Assembly (NCBI GenBank): GCA_028554795.2
Contig: CM068841.1
Location: 27,397,721-27,461,720 of the forward strand
Direction: 5' to 3'
Source: Sinohyriopsis cumingii
Taxonomy: Eukaryota; Mollusca; Bivalvia; Unionida; Unionidae
Length of the DNA: 64,000 bases
Shown: piece after piece, positions 36,509 to 47,076 of the stretch
How positions within the stretch are numbered: position 1 is the first letter of the stretch
Layout of the letters: each line of letters begins with the position of its first letter
Made by a program: the position numbers and the translations under genes
The notes under the pieces: model-generated
What the model was told of the DNA's origin: nothing
What the model saw: only the letters and a program-made list of their open reading frames with translations
Database searches by the model: none

Positions 36509-39500
36509 ATGTTGTTTGATCACAAAGGTAAGTCGAATGTTTCAGTGGGTATATATATATTAGAACTTCAGGTCATTTTATGAAACACTTTTGTCTTGAT
36601 CAACAGCAACGCGAGACCTGAAGTTAAGAGCTAAGCCTGAAATCAGACATAGTTCTTCAAAACATTACTTACACCTTTCAAGTATCAAATAAATCTTCAG
36701 CTTTTTTTTTAGTGTTGTTAGAGAAGCTCTCTCTCTCTGTCTCTCTCTCTCTCTCTCCAGTAACGATCTTTGATTGACACTCGGATGTGTACAGATTCAT
36801 GTACTGAACAGTACATAAGAAATATAACTCTGTCAGGACTAGTCTGGGCTTAGAGTTCTTGTTGATGTATCACATTTTTTAAAATCATGAAAAATATAAA
36901 TAATGATCCAAATATAAATTAACATAATCTCGCATGTAACCAAATGACTCGACCTTTTTTAAGGCCGGATTGAAACTATAACTCTCACATAATTAGTCCA
37001 GGAATAATCTTCTTCAACGTCCAAAAAACTTATAATAATGATTTTTGCACAATGCTTTTGGTAAGGTCCCCAAATTAACATGTATGAGAAAAGTGAACGT
37101 ATACGAAATTTCGGGAGCCACGTCGAAATAGTGTTATATCGGAATTCGTGTTATAACGGAGCGTGATATAGCAGATCACTAATATGTATACCCTTATGAA
37201 GATCGCGTGTTTATCATTCTTCCGTCAAAAGTGGTAAACTTTGAACGTTGAGTATAAAGCGAAGCATTTGATCTATGAATGATAAACAAATTTCATGTGT
37301 TACAATAACTAGTGCTTACGTGGCTTTAACGTTTCGAAATTGCCGATCTCATCTTCCCAAAATAAAAGCAGAAATGACATTCTTTTTCATAAAGTATCAA
37401 TCTGAACTTTTGCTGGGTTCTTCCTCCACCAGTTATAATGTCCACCTTGTACAGTCCATGATTTGCTGAAAAATGGCTTTAAACCCACAACAAAACCATT
37501 TTGAAAGAAGATATTACATTAATTTATCGACTTACATTTCAGTAACATCATTTCTAAATCATTTGATTTGAGAATCGGGATAATTTCCAGTTTCTTAATG
37601 TCAGTCTTGTATTTCAGTTACAATATCTCCATGAACAAGCACTTCTAGTCTGATGTATTCAACAATGCAAATCGGTACGTTTCAGTTCACATAGTTAAGA
37701 AAATATAATTCTCTTGATCGCAAACTTATATAAATACGTAAGAAACAATAGGAAGACCAGGAAAAAAAAATGTATTTCACAAGTTAGCATCTAGAACTTA
37801 TAAGGTCAAAAGTCCATGTAAACACGTTTACAAATATTTTCTCAAAATATAATCTACAATCGTTGGCAAAAGTTAACTTCACCTCTGAAGGGCTCCGGTG
37901 GCCTAGGGGTTAGAGCTTCCGCCTCGGATGCGGGAGGTCGTGGGTTCGATCCCCGGCCGAGTCATACCAGAGGCTTAAAAAATGGTACTTACAGCTGCCT
38001 CGCTTGTCGTTCAGCATTACGAGGGTAGTGTTAGGACTGGTTGGCCTGGTGTCAGGATAATGTGACTGGGTGGGACATCGCGCTACATGTCTGCGGCATT
38101 ATGCCCCAGTGCTAGACATCACTATAAACTGCCACAATGCAGACATCGTAGCGATATGACTGAAAAATTGTTAAAGCTACGTTAAAAATCCAAATCACAT
38201 CACATCACACGTCTGAAGCTCCACTTACGCTTTCGGTGGTGATTAATCGAACTCTAATATGCATCATGCACATTGTACTATTTTTGTTTAAAGGATTGTA
38301 TGTTACAACGCTTCAAACATTTTGTATCCAGGATGAGCTTTCCTGCGTTTGAAATACGCAACCTTAAAAAGTCTGGAAATCTTTGATTACTGATTGTGAA
38401 TAGCAATGCAAATTCTGAATTAGTCACTAGGATTGACTAAGGTCCAGGATATGAAGCCGTTACAATTTAAAGTTTAGAATCAATCTTGAGGAACAAGAGA
38501 ACACAGTTCAAAGAAATTGTGGATGCAGGGCTACTTTGTTTGTGATTCTGTTTGCTCAAACTGAAATATTGGTACTTCCAATACTTGTCCTTGACCCCAG
38601 AAATCATACGGATATTCGATCTGTGGATACACGTTCTACCCTATAGCTCGTCAAACGTCAGTTTTATTCGGCAATACATGGCATCGATTAACTGAAATAA
38701 ATTATTTAGTTAAATATTGAATAGTAAATGAGAGCCAATATTTTGTTAGAAACTAAATGAAAAATTGCGTTGCTTCTGAAATAAGGTATTTATCTCAATT
38801 AGTTGGACTCGACTAATGTTTTCCTTTTTATTTGCTTCGATGTATTTACAGGTCGCAATATGCCTTTAGAACACGGGCAGATGAAGGATGACGAAGTACG
38901 AAGGATAAAGAAGATCTACTTGAGATTAAAACGTGAAGTGGATCCTACAGACTTGATTGACTTCTTCATTCAAGAAAACCTCATAGACATCTCTGAAAAG
39001 GAAGATGTGATGTGTTACAACCCAAACACAAAAGAAAATAGATGGCTAGGTTTCGAAAAGCTCCTGTTTACAAGCGGACCTAGAGCTTATGGCGTTCTTC
39101 TGCTCGCTCTAAAGGAAACTGGATATAAGGCACTTGCAGATGAAATAGACCAAGATACAACTGAAGGACTATTGGAAAATATCAGCGCATTTAATCAGCC
39201 AGCAAATATAACTGGTAAATTTGTAACACGCCTTTGATTTGTTGCACATAATTTCAAATATGAATATTCACGAGTAAAGGCAGGACTAATTAAATTTTAA
39301 ACAGGCCTATCTAAATTAGAAAAGTTATAACACTGCATAGAACATTCGCATAATTTGACAGAATATGCCCAATCTTCAGTAAACCGATAAGTGAAGAAGA
39401 AGAAAAAACCCAATTCATCTGATACCGATGACTGATGCAATCCTCTACTCTACATTTGTCAGCCCTAAGTAAACTGGACTGCAGCGCTTCGGCTTTTATA

Positions 39501-42500
39501 AACATTCATAAGATGACATAAAAATCGATTAGACCTACAGAAAATGTTTTTAGAGAAAGCATGCGTTTTTGAGTAAAATAAGAAAATGAGTTTGCTTCTG
39601 GTTGCACAACATGATAATCTAATCTTTTCCCTAATCTCACTGTAGCCCCCAAAGTGGTCAACGGGACAGTTATAATTGCCAGAATAGTTTGTACTGCATC
39701 AAATCAATCACTCGATTTGATTCGTTAATTTTTCTAGAGTTTACAGTTTAAATTGGAATGTTCCACTGGGTGATGAATGCAAAGAAGCGGATTTTCCCAG
39801 GAAAGCAAACGGAGGAACATCATTACTAATATCGGTATTACTGTCATTGAATAAAATGGATATTTGATTAATCTTGTCATTTAAGTGGTCTGCTTTTCAA
39901 CAAAATATTTGTACACCCTAAGAGTTACTGTTCATTACATGACTGTAATTATCTGGGATGATATTGATTTTGAATGTTTCCAGTGTCTGAAATCTTAAGA
40001 AACCGTTTCTTGTGTTGAAATTATGTTTTGAACAACTTAAAGTACTTTTATATGCGTTGTTGATATAGATGTCCATTGAATAACGAGCGCACAGGATCTG
40101 ATGTTTATGAAAGAATGCGGGAGCCCTCACTTAGACCTTCGGGCTAAAACCCGTCCCTGTGTTCTTGAAAACGTCTGCACACAGCAAATCGTGTATGAAA
40201 TAATGTTTGATGTATCATTGTTGTTTTCTTACCGTAATAGTACATGTTTAAACTTTATTTCTTTAGTAAAAGAAAATGTTAATTATTTTAATAAAATATT
40301 GTAAATTGTTTGACACACAAAGGTAGATTTCGGGAGAATTATCTGTCAAATCTAATTTAGAATAAATATACATCAGAATTCAAAATCAAGTATCAAAGGT
40401 CCAGCTCTTACTTGCCTTCTACATTTTCGAAGACTGATTTTTTCCCTAATGAATGGCGTTCCGACAACTTTTACTTTTCTACGGTGATATTTGTTTGGCT
40501 AGAGTGCAAAAGAAATTGATGTTAATTCCGCTTGTGGTTTCTTCCAGATTCACCATTCAGAAGAATCAAAGAAAATTTATTGGGAGGCTACAGATCGATA
40601 ACATCAGTACAGTTATCTCCATTTGATGAGAATGAAACTGGTCCATTGGAAGATTTTTACGTGGAGGTGAGCATTGATAAAGACAAAAGTAGGAGCGAAG
40701 AGTCGCATACAGATTTGATACTGCGTCAAGATGAAGTGGACGAGAATCACAGGAAGGTCGCTTTCAAGGAGAAAGTTCGGTCCTATCATCAAATATTTTC
40801 CCTGTTAAACAAGAGACTGTACTTAAGAGGTGTTAGCGGAACAGGAAAAACAACATACTTGAGAAAGATTGTTAGTGACTGGTGTAATATTCACAATTCT
40901 GGAAACTGCACAAACAGGCTCTATGAATCAGCCATCCATGATCAGCTACCACTTGCTCAATACGAGTTCTTGTTTTATGTTAACTTTGCCAAATATAATG
41001 GAGAAACGTGCATAATTGATATGGTGTACAGTCAATGTCCGATCACAGAAGAGGAATGTCCAAAAGCAGTCGTCACCAGATTGTTCGTTGAATATCCTGA
41101 TAGAGTCTTAATTATTCTGGATGCCTTGGATGAGTCTTGCTTCTCACCATCCTTTCTATCTGATATTCTTTGGCGGAGGCTTTACCCCAGAGTCACATTT
41201 TTTACATCTCTCAGACCTTGGAAACTATTAGAAATGAATCTTAGACAGGAAACACATATAGATGTTCTATTGGATATCGAGGGATTTGATGAAGAGAATG
41301 CAATAAAATTTGCTGGTTTCATTTTGCATAGGTATTATGGGGACAAGGAATCTATTGGGGACTTTAAAAAGTCCCTTCAAGAAAGAGAAATCATTTCCTC
41401 CTTCAAGAGAAATCCTCTACTCCTCCTTTTTCTCGTGCATGTTTGGTACCGAAATAAATCACTGCCCAAACAATATCATGAACTCTACATTCAAATTCTT
41501 GATTGCCTCGTTGAAAGGTTTATCAGAAAAGCAAAGAGTAAACAAGCTTCATCAGTCGTACAGTTTCCTACCTTGTTTGGAAGGTCAGATTCCAAAATTC
41601 TGAGTCTGCAATCTACCTTACTTGTTCGAACATTTGGAAACTCGTTCTTGAAATCGTTATGTCGTACAGCGCACCATTTCCTGCTCAATGCGGAGCAAAC
41701 TGCTACACTGGTTATTTCTAAAGAAGAAATACTTAAAGAATTAGGAACAACGGATGAAAACGTTTTTAATTTACTGCTCGAAATTGGTATTTTGTCCAAA
41801 TCAGATTCATTGTCTCCGCTTAACAAACTGATATCCGTTTCTTTCTTGCACACAACAATACAGGAATTTCTGGCATCTGTATTTCTCATTTTTGAGAAAC
41901 GTAATCTTGATCGGTTTTTAGCCGCCTTGAATTCCTTGGATGACATCCTCAGAAATGAAAACATTATAGTTTATGTGTGTGGTCTTCATCCAAAGAGCGG
42001 TTGGAAAATGTTCAACCGTATATGCAAAGTCTGCGACACTGATCCAGATGTTCGTGGATATAGGGACAACAATGACGAAATCGTCAAGAAAAAGATCGAG
42101 AACCTCAACAGAATTCATCGTACTTGCCTAAAAACGGCTCAGGAGCGTTTTCCTTTAAAGATGACCGATCTTCGAGTCAAGTCATTTGAAAATGTTGAAG
42201 CTCTATCGTATTTCCCAAAATGCTTAGAAAACGTAAAGTCTGTTTGCATTGTTGGTGGGAGAAAAATTTATTCTCTGATGGACATACTGAATATGAAAGG
42301 AATTGAACATCTTTCTCTAAATTATGTACAACTTTTGAGCGGGAATTTGAATCTTTCAACATCCAAGGATCTCCATTATTTAAAACTTCAGTCAGTCACT
42401 TCGAATACAAGAATGGAATCGCTTTTGAAAGGTATCTCCAAGTGTAAAAACCTAATGGAGCTTTGCCTGAAAGACATGCCAATGAATGACCAGATCCTGG

Positions 42501-43267
42501 ATTTGACGAAACTCAGAAACTTAACTACACTCAGGCTGGAGGGACTCAAACCTATAAGTATTGAATGTAGCGAATCTATATGCAGGAGCATCTCCAACTG
42601 CTTGCAGCTAAGGAAGCTACGCTTGCTGAATAGCACACTCAGAAGTTTTTTCCCAGATTTATCAAATCTGTCACAGCTGACCGACTTGGCCATAGGACCA
42701 GCTTCTAGCATCGACGGCAGTGGGCAAGCAATGTGCAGACAGCTCACAAACTGCCGACAGATGCGATTTCTTCTAATGAAGGACATTTCATTCCAGGACT
42801 GTTTGCTAAATTTTGGCACATTATGCCACATCACTGACATTAATCTCATGTCATTAAGAATGAATGATGATTGCTGTAAAGCTCTGTGCTCTAGCTTGTC
42901 AGAATGTACTCAGCTGAAATCATTTCATCTTAAAGACACTGCTCTTAAAAACGGCGTGCTTGATTTTTCACGACTAACTGAATTGACTTGCTTAATTTTG
43001 TGGTCAGTGTCGATATCTACTGAATGTAGTGCTAACCTTTGTCGTACTCTCTCATCATGTACACGCTTGGAGATACTGGACTTTCACTTTTTAAATTTGC
43101 ATAAAGCTTTACTTGATCTGAGCAGTTTGACAAAACTGAAGAAGCTGAATCTCTCTAAATTAACAATGACAAGCGAGTGTCAACAAAACATTCTTAGCTC
43201 TCTCAATAAATGCACTCAGCTTAGGATTCCGTACATCTCTCTGACGAAAATACGCGATGAAAATTGA
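36509..43267 (+). CDS. NOD-like receptor: CARD-NACHT-LRR, three coding exons
   Basis: Proposed join: 36509-36527, 38852-39214, 40548-43267, giving 1,033 residues. Donors are AAAG|GTAAGT and ACTG|GTAAAT; acceptors are TTTACAG and TTCCAG. Both split codons restore an uninterrupted frame (GGT, GAT). Residues about 18-105 form a CARD-type death fold (helical, ending GPRAYGVLLLALKETGYKALAD). A NACHT ATPase follows with Walker A GVSGTGKTT (222-230) and Walker B RVLIILDALDE (313-323). From about 690 on there are leucine-rich repeats in five or so tandem 52-53-residue double units. NLRs of this layout sense intracellular danger signals and recruit CARD adaptors or caspases; the ligand here is unknown. 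There is no signal peptide or membrane segment, so it is cytosolic. The upstream TATA box supports the short first exon. Intron 1 contains a SINE. Confidence 0.85.
37891..38210 (+). mobile_element. tRNA-derived SINE, family A, copy 5 (full length, youngest)
   Basis: Begins GGCTCCGGTGGCCTAGGGGT, has a good A box and a B box GGTTCGATCCC, the whole family body, and an (ATCAC)n tail. It is flanked by a 7-bp target duplication TCTGAAG at 37884-37890 and 38212-38218. It lies in intron 1 of the NLR gene, same strand. It is the best reference for the other four copies. Confidence 0.95.
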
Positions 43268-43673
43268 GCTGAATGATACAGTTTTCCTCCACTCATAGAC
43301 TGTTGGCCCTTTGCATATTGGAAGTTTGTAGTTGTTTTGATGATTGGAACTGGATTCGTTAAAAGTGAATCTGTCAATTATTTTGAACTTGAGTACATAC
43401 ACTTTGGTAAGTCACACTTTGTACATAGTTTTCAAGATACCTTCTTTTTGTTCATAATAGATACTGATCTACTGGAATCTCTTCACTAGTACCTGATATC
43501 AGGAATTTTTGGTCCTGTACATATATACATGTGATGGTTAAATTCCAAAAAACATTCTTTTGCCACAATGTATCAGAACGACATTTGTTCTTTTTTGTAA
43601 GTCGTCGGGTCAACAATACCCTCGAATCGTGTTCGATAATTTACTGCCTATCCCGCATCCAGAAAATAAATTC

Positions 43674-44030
43674 TTACTGAACTCGAAGTGGTTTATATGG
43701 ATCCTTAGTCCACTTTTCTTTGATGTTCTTTACCTCTTCCGTCATCACTTTCCTCATTACGTCTTCCGTTTTTGTTAGCTGGTCCAACCCCCATTTTACG
43801 TATCGCCACTCCGTCCAATTCAATATCTTTTCTAAGAAGCACCTGACTTCGATGACATTTTCAAGTGCTTACTTTAAACTTCCCACTCTTACATAAGGCG
43901 GGTCAATCAATCCTCTCAATCTCTTTTCCTCTTCTTCCATCATTCCTTTTACTATCTCCTTTGCTTCCTTCAGAGCATTAAAACAGTCAAGACACTTTTC
44001 TAACTTGAATTCTTTCTCTATCTTTTCCAT
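43674..44030 (-). pseudogene. Small accessory gene remnant of the element (copy 3 of a tandem set)
   Basis: The minus strand reads as Glu/Lys-rich helical protein (FKLEKCLDCFNALKEAKEIV and, further on, a second similar helical block). The pattern L-x-K-L...L-x-x-A-R/K-x-I followed by an acidic helix is shared loosely with the neighbours at 44474 and 45307, so the three look like diverged tandem copies. Promoter-like repeat words lie upstream at 44161 and 44228. Function unknown. Broken. Confidence 0.45.
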
Positions 44031-44160
44031 GACAAACGTAACATCTACTATCCAATAATAATACCTATCAAATGATTCAGTAACGCTGTTGCTACCACCA
44101 TTTTCTTTGTCTTTATTCCGTGGAATGGGTTCTAATGGCTAACACTGTTAGCTTTATAGT

Positions 44161-44258
44161 TAAAGCGCGGACGTGATGGAAAACATCCCCCTAAAACATA
44201 AAATTGATATTACCTCGATTATCACTTAAAACGCGCAGACGTGAAGGAAAACATCCCC
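44161..44258 (-). promoter_or_regulatory. Duplicated upstream element of the accessory genes (pair 1)
   Basis: On the minus strand, two copies of a roughly 28-bp element (core GATGTTTTCC, then TCACGTC, then GCGCTTT or GCGTTTT) at 44161-44190 and 44228-44258, followed by ACTATAAAGC as TATA. Other copies are at 44899 and 45727, with a worn one at 44962. Confidence 0.75.
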
Positions 44259-44473
44259 CTACTTTTCTCATTTCATATTATCTACTATCCACATACGTGA
44301 AGCAGCAATAAACAAACCCCAAATCTACTCTCCCCACACGCCAAACAGCAAAAAACATGATCTTAATCTACTATCCACACAATCATATACACAAACACAT
44401 ACACTCACACTATTAAAAAGAGTCAGTGTTTATATTCATACTACTCTACATACACACATTGGCAAATCAATTA

Positions 44474-44851
44474 CTATTTCTTTTCTAGAGATTTGGGTAG
44501 CCCTGAAAAGGGCTGTTTGTTTTTGAACTCCAGTGACACCTGGTTAATGATGGCACCTTCCAGCCTGGCACCACACACACATCTTCTTCCCCAGTCTCCT
44601 TTCACTCTTTTTTGGGGGAGAGCAGAGGCGGGATAACTGGCTTCAGAATCCCAATCTTCTGTCTCTGGGATTCTGAAATTTCCTCTCTCCTTTTCCTTCT
44701 CTTCTTTTTTTCTTCTTCCCTCCTCTTTCATCCATCCCTCTTCGACGATGGCCTCCGCGGCCAGTTCATTTAGTATGCGCCTGGCATATTCCAGGTGCAT
44801 CTGGAGTTCTAGAAGTTTAGCTAGTCTGGTGTTCATTCTGGTGTTGATCAA
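44474..44851 (-). CDS. Small accessory protein of the element (copy 1), unknown function
   Basis: 125-residue open frame. An N-terminal helical part (RLAKLLELQMHLEYARRILN) is followed by a Lys/Glu-rich segment (KEEGRRKKEEKEKERG) and a Cys-containing tail. The last residues are encoded by the histone-type stem-loop at 44499-44514, so either the true stop lies upstream in the transcript or this copy has drifted. Promoter words at 44899 and a TATA at 44885-44900 precede it. The gene and its flanks are a tandem copy of the unit at 45307. No known domain. Confidence 0.5.
   Translation of the reverse strand: MINTRMNTRLAKLLELQMHLEYARRILNELAAEAIVEEGWMKEEGRRKKEEKEKERGNFRIPETEDWDSEASYPASALPQKRVKGDWGRRCVCGARLEGAIINQVSLEFKNKQPFSGLPKSLEKK
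44499..44514 (-). terminator. Histone-type 3' stem-loop 1
   Basis: Minus strand: ACAAAC, then AGCCCTTTTCAGGGCT (6-bp stem, TTTC loop), then ACCCA. About 12-14 nt later comes CTCTAGAAAAGAAAT, resembling the histone downstream element that pairs with U7 snRNA. The flanks match animal replication-dependent histone mRNAs closely. Confidence 0.75.
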
Positions 44852-44884
44852 TCAACAAGGGTAGCTAGACTGCCAGGCTAGTTT

Positions 44885-44925
44885 CAATTTATACTAAAAG
44901 CGCGGACGTGAAGGAAAACATCCCC
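44885..44925 (-). promoter_or_regulatory. Promoter of accessory gene copy 1
   Basis: Minus strand: the shared upstream element (GATGTTTTCCTTCACGTCC, then GCGCTTT) at 44899-44925 followed at once by AGTATAAATTG (TATA). A worn second copy of the element lies at 44961-44984, about the same spacing as in pair 1. Confidence 0.75.
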
Positions 44926-45263
44926 CGAAACAAAAGTGATCTTACCTAGATCATAACCAAACAACGCGAAGACCTAAAAGAAACACTCACTCACTTTTTT
45001 TTATACTACCCATTATTATCCTAAAAAATGTTATTAAACAAATAATATACTATCCACATACGCAAAGCAATCAAATCAAACCCCAGATATAACTCTCCCC
45101 ACACGCCAAACAGCAAAAAACATGATCTTAATCTACTATCCACACAATCATATACACAAACACATACACTCACACTATTAAAAAGAGTCAGTGTTTATAT
45201 TCACACTACTCTTCATACACACATTGGCAAATCAATTGTTATTTCTTTTCTAGAGTATTGGGT

Positions 45264-45279
45264 AGCCCTGAAAAGGGCT
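45264..45279 (-). terminator. Histone-type 3' stem-loop 2
   Basis: Minus strand AGCCCTTTTCAGGGCT followed by ACCCA and then TCTAGAAAAGAAAT. It lies 28 nt after the stop codon of the gene at 45307-45687, the usual histone-gene distance. The stem-loop and about 180 bp downstream are nearly identical to the copy at 44318-44514. Confidence 0.8.
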
Positions 45280-45306
45280 GTTTTTTTTGTTTGCTATGGC
45301 AATCTT

Positions 45307-45687
45307 TTAGTTTCTAAGAATGCGACGTCCTCTGAGGATAGACTTTCTGACGATAGGTCTGCTTCTTCGGAAAGAGAAGAAGAACTCTTTGGTGTCGATA
45401 CGACAATCGACAAAGCCTCTGTCAGGTTCAGGTTGCTGCTGCTGTTGCTGTTGCTGCTCCCTCTGCTGTTTCTGAAGTCTGTACTTCTCTGTCCATTCTT
45501 CTTTCTCCCTGTTCACTTCTTCTCTGAAGAGCTCTTCTATCAGGTCTTCAGTGACTTTTAAGATTCTCACATTCTCTATCTCTTCTGGCTTCGGTATCAG
45601 ACTGTGTCTGACCCTATGCAAATTCACGTAGGCTTCGTTTAGCTTAGCTAGTTTGGAGCACATCTTCGTAGGAGGATGAGTCGGCAA
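45307..45687 (-). CDS. Small accessory protein of the element (copy 2), unknown function
   Basis: 126 residues. An N-terminal helix (KLAKLNEAYVNLHRVRHSL) is followed by an acidic helix (EDLIEELFREEVNREKEEW), a glutamine run (eight Q) and an Arg-rich C-terminus (SRPIVRKSILRGRRILRN), suggesting a nucleic-acid-binding or nuclear protein (inference). It is preceded by the shared promoter element at 45727-45754 and a TTTAAAG box, and followed by a histone-type stem-loop. It is the best-preserved of the tandem set. Confidence 0.6.
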   Translation of the reverse strand: MPTHPPTKMCSKLAKLNEAYVNLHRVRHSLIPKPEEIENVRILKVTEDLIEELFREEVNREKEEWTEKYRLQKQQREQQQQQQQQPEPDRGFVDCRIDTKEFFFSFRRSRPIVRKSILRGRRILRN

Positions 45688-45726
45688 TGGATGGTTAGAC
45701 TGGAGGCTACCCCCGGCTTTAAAGTC

Positions 45727-45754
45727 AAAGCGCGGACGTGAAGGAAAACATCCC
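45727..45754 (-). promoter_or_regulatory. Upstream element of accessory gene copy 2
   Basis: Minus strand GGGATGTTTTCCTTCACG then TCCGCGCTTT, identical over about 25 bp to the copy at 44899. The TATA-like word ACTTTAAAGC follows. Confidence 0.75.
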
Positions 45755-45985
45755 TACACGGTTTTCGAGCCGGAACGTTCGATGGGTGCTATGAGAGGTC
45801 AAAGAGCATGAATCAAGATTCCTATACTCAAACAAACCACAAAGGCATTTTTTTCTTCAAAACACAACATATTTTATTCAAAATCACTTAACACTAACAA
45901 ACAACTCTAACATTTTTAACAATAATACAACAATATAACATCAAACATTTTTTAAATACCAAACATTTTTTTTCCAACTCACATA

Positions 45986-46546
45986 TTATTTTGGACAAGG
46001 CTGACAACGTTGTGAATGAAATTGTGATTTCCACTGTTGGAAGTCATTAGGCCATTGAAGGACACTACATTTTCTAGCTTGAGACAAAAGATAAGCATAA
46101 TGGTCACAAAACCATCGATCTACTTTCATATCGTTTCTAGAAGAAGAACGAGGATCAAAATGAGTCACTAAATGTTCTAAGGAATAGCCCAGGCTGCGAT
46201 GATGCAGAAAATACACACAATATTGTCCACACACCAAGGAATCTGTGCCTTGTAATTTCACATTATTGAATCGGGTGGTCTGAGCATTTCTTCTCATAAA
46301 GCCAATGATATCGTCTTCCAAAGAAGGCAATCCATACAAATCGAAATATTCCACACATCCTTCTTGAGGAAAGTAGACGGCTACCCATTGGGTTCCTGGG
46401 AGATGACTGTCGTCCGTGTTGATCACATAAGCTAGATGGTCTTGAGGTTTACGATGAGGGAGTTCATCTTTAGTACAGACGACAGGATTCCAAGGAGCCG
46501 TGTATGAACTGTGGTTCAAAAGGTAAAAAAGCTCCCAGGTATCCAT
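45986..46546 (-). CDS. Adenain-like maturation protease
   Basis: 186 residues, close to adenovirus protease length (about 200). Catalytic-type residues are in place: His48 in DDSHLPGTQWVAVYF, the acidic position in YFDLYGLP (Asp69), the oxyanion Gln99, and Cys106 in VCGQYC. This cysteine protease family (Ulp1/adenain fold) cleaves capsid and core precursor proteins during virion maturation. It lies next to the capsid genes, as in other Polintons and adintoviruses. The frame is open throughout. Confidence 0.85.
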   Translation of the reverse strand: MDTWELFYLLNHSSYTAPWNPVVCTKDELPHRKPQDHLAYVINTDDSHLPGTQWVAVYFPQEGCVEYFDLYGLPSLEDDIIGFMRRNAQTTRFNNVKLQGTDSLVCGQYCVYFLHHRSLGYSLEHLVTHFDPRSSSRNDMKVDRWFCDHYAYLLSQARKCSVLQWPNDFQQWKSQFHSQRCQPCPK

Positions 46547-46567
46547 TGATTTGTGTGGTTTTCTTCT

Positions 46568-47071
46568 TCACAGGTAATAATAAGTCGTCAATTCGATCCT
46601 GACTTTTTGCTTGAAAATGTCTGACAAATAACCGTTTCTTCGCTTCGTCTCCTCACTCTGATTCAGGAGAGCTTCGATACGATGAATCTCTTGAGTGGCT
46701 AATGGTGGACAAGAGTGTTCACGCAAGTCTTTATACCACTGATGCAACACGACTTCGTCCGAGATGAGACTCCAAGCTTCGTCCAGATGCTCGTTCAATA
46801 TTTCTTCTTGACTCAGCATCAGGCATTTATCGTGTTGAATTTGACTGGGATGATCATTTTGACATCCATAGCACTCTTTTTTGATCAATTCCATCATTTT
46901 TTCGACGATGTGTTTGGCAAAACAGGAGACTAAATGGGCTTCTTGTTCTGGCCATCTTGACTTCATCATGACAACTTTTTCGTCTTTGTCTTGAGATTCA
47001 TCTTCCACAGTCTCCTCACATTCCATCTTCAAGGTTTCTCCACTAGGTAAAGAGGGATAACAGTCTTCCAT
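46568..47071 (-). CDS. Conserved element protein of unknown function with C/H motif
   Basis: 167 residues with an acidic N-terminus. The central ECYGCQNDHPSQIQHDKCLM block (C-x2-C-x3-HPSQ-x2-H-x2-C) looks like a small metal-binding site. I have seen the CYGCxxDHPSQxxH pattern in uncharacterised ORFs of invertebrate virus-like elements; the role is not known to me. It sits between protease and major capsid gene on the same strand with tight spacing, implying a late or assembly role (inference). Confidence 0.6.
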   Translation of the reverse strand: MEDCYPSLPSGETLKMECEETVEDESQDKDEKVVMMKSRWPEQEAHLVSCFAKHIVEKMMELIKKECYGCQNDHPSQIQHDKCLMLSQEEILNEHLDEAWSLISDEVVLHQWYKDLREHSCPPLATQEIHRIEALLNQSEETKRRNGYLSDIFKQKVRIELTTYYYL

Positions 47072-47076
47072 GGCTT

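Noticed and set aside
37891-37965. tRNA-like sequence with good A and B boxes
   Set aside because: It is the head of a SINE with body, tail and target duplication, not a tRNA gene. The same applies to the heads at 818, 23152 and 27954.
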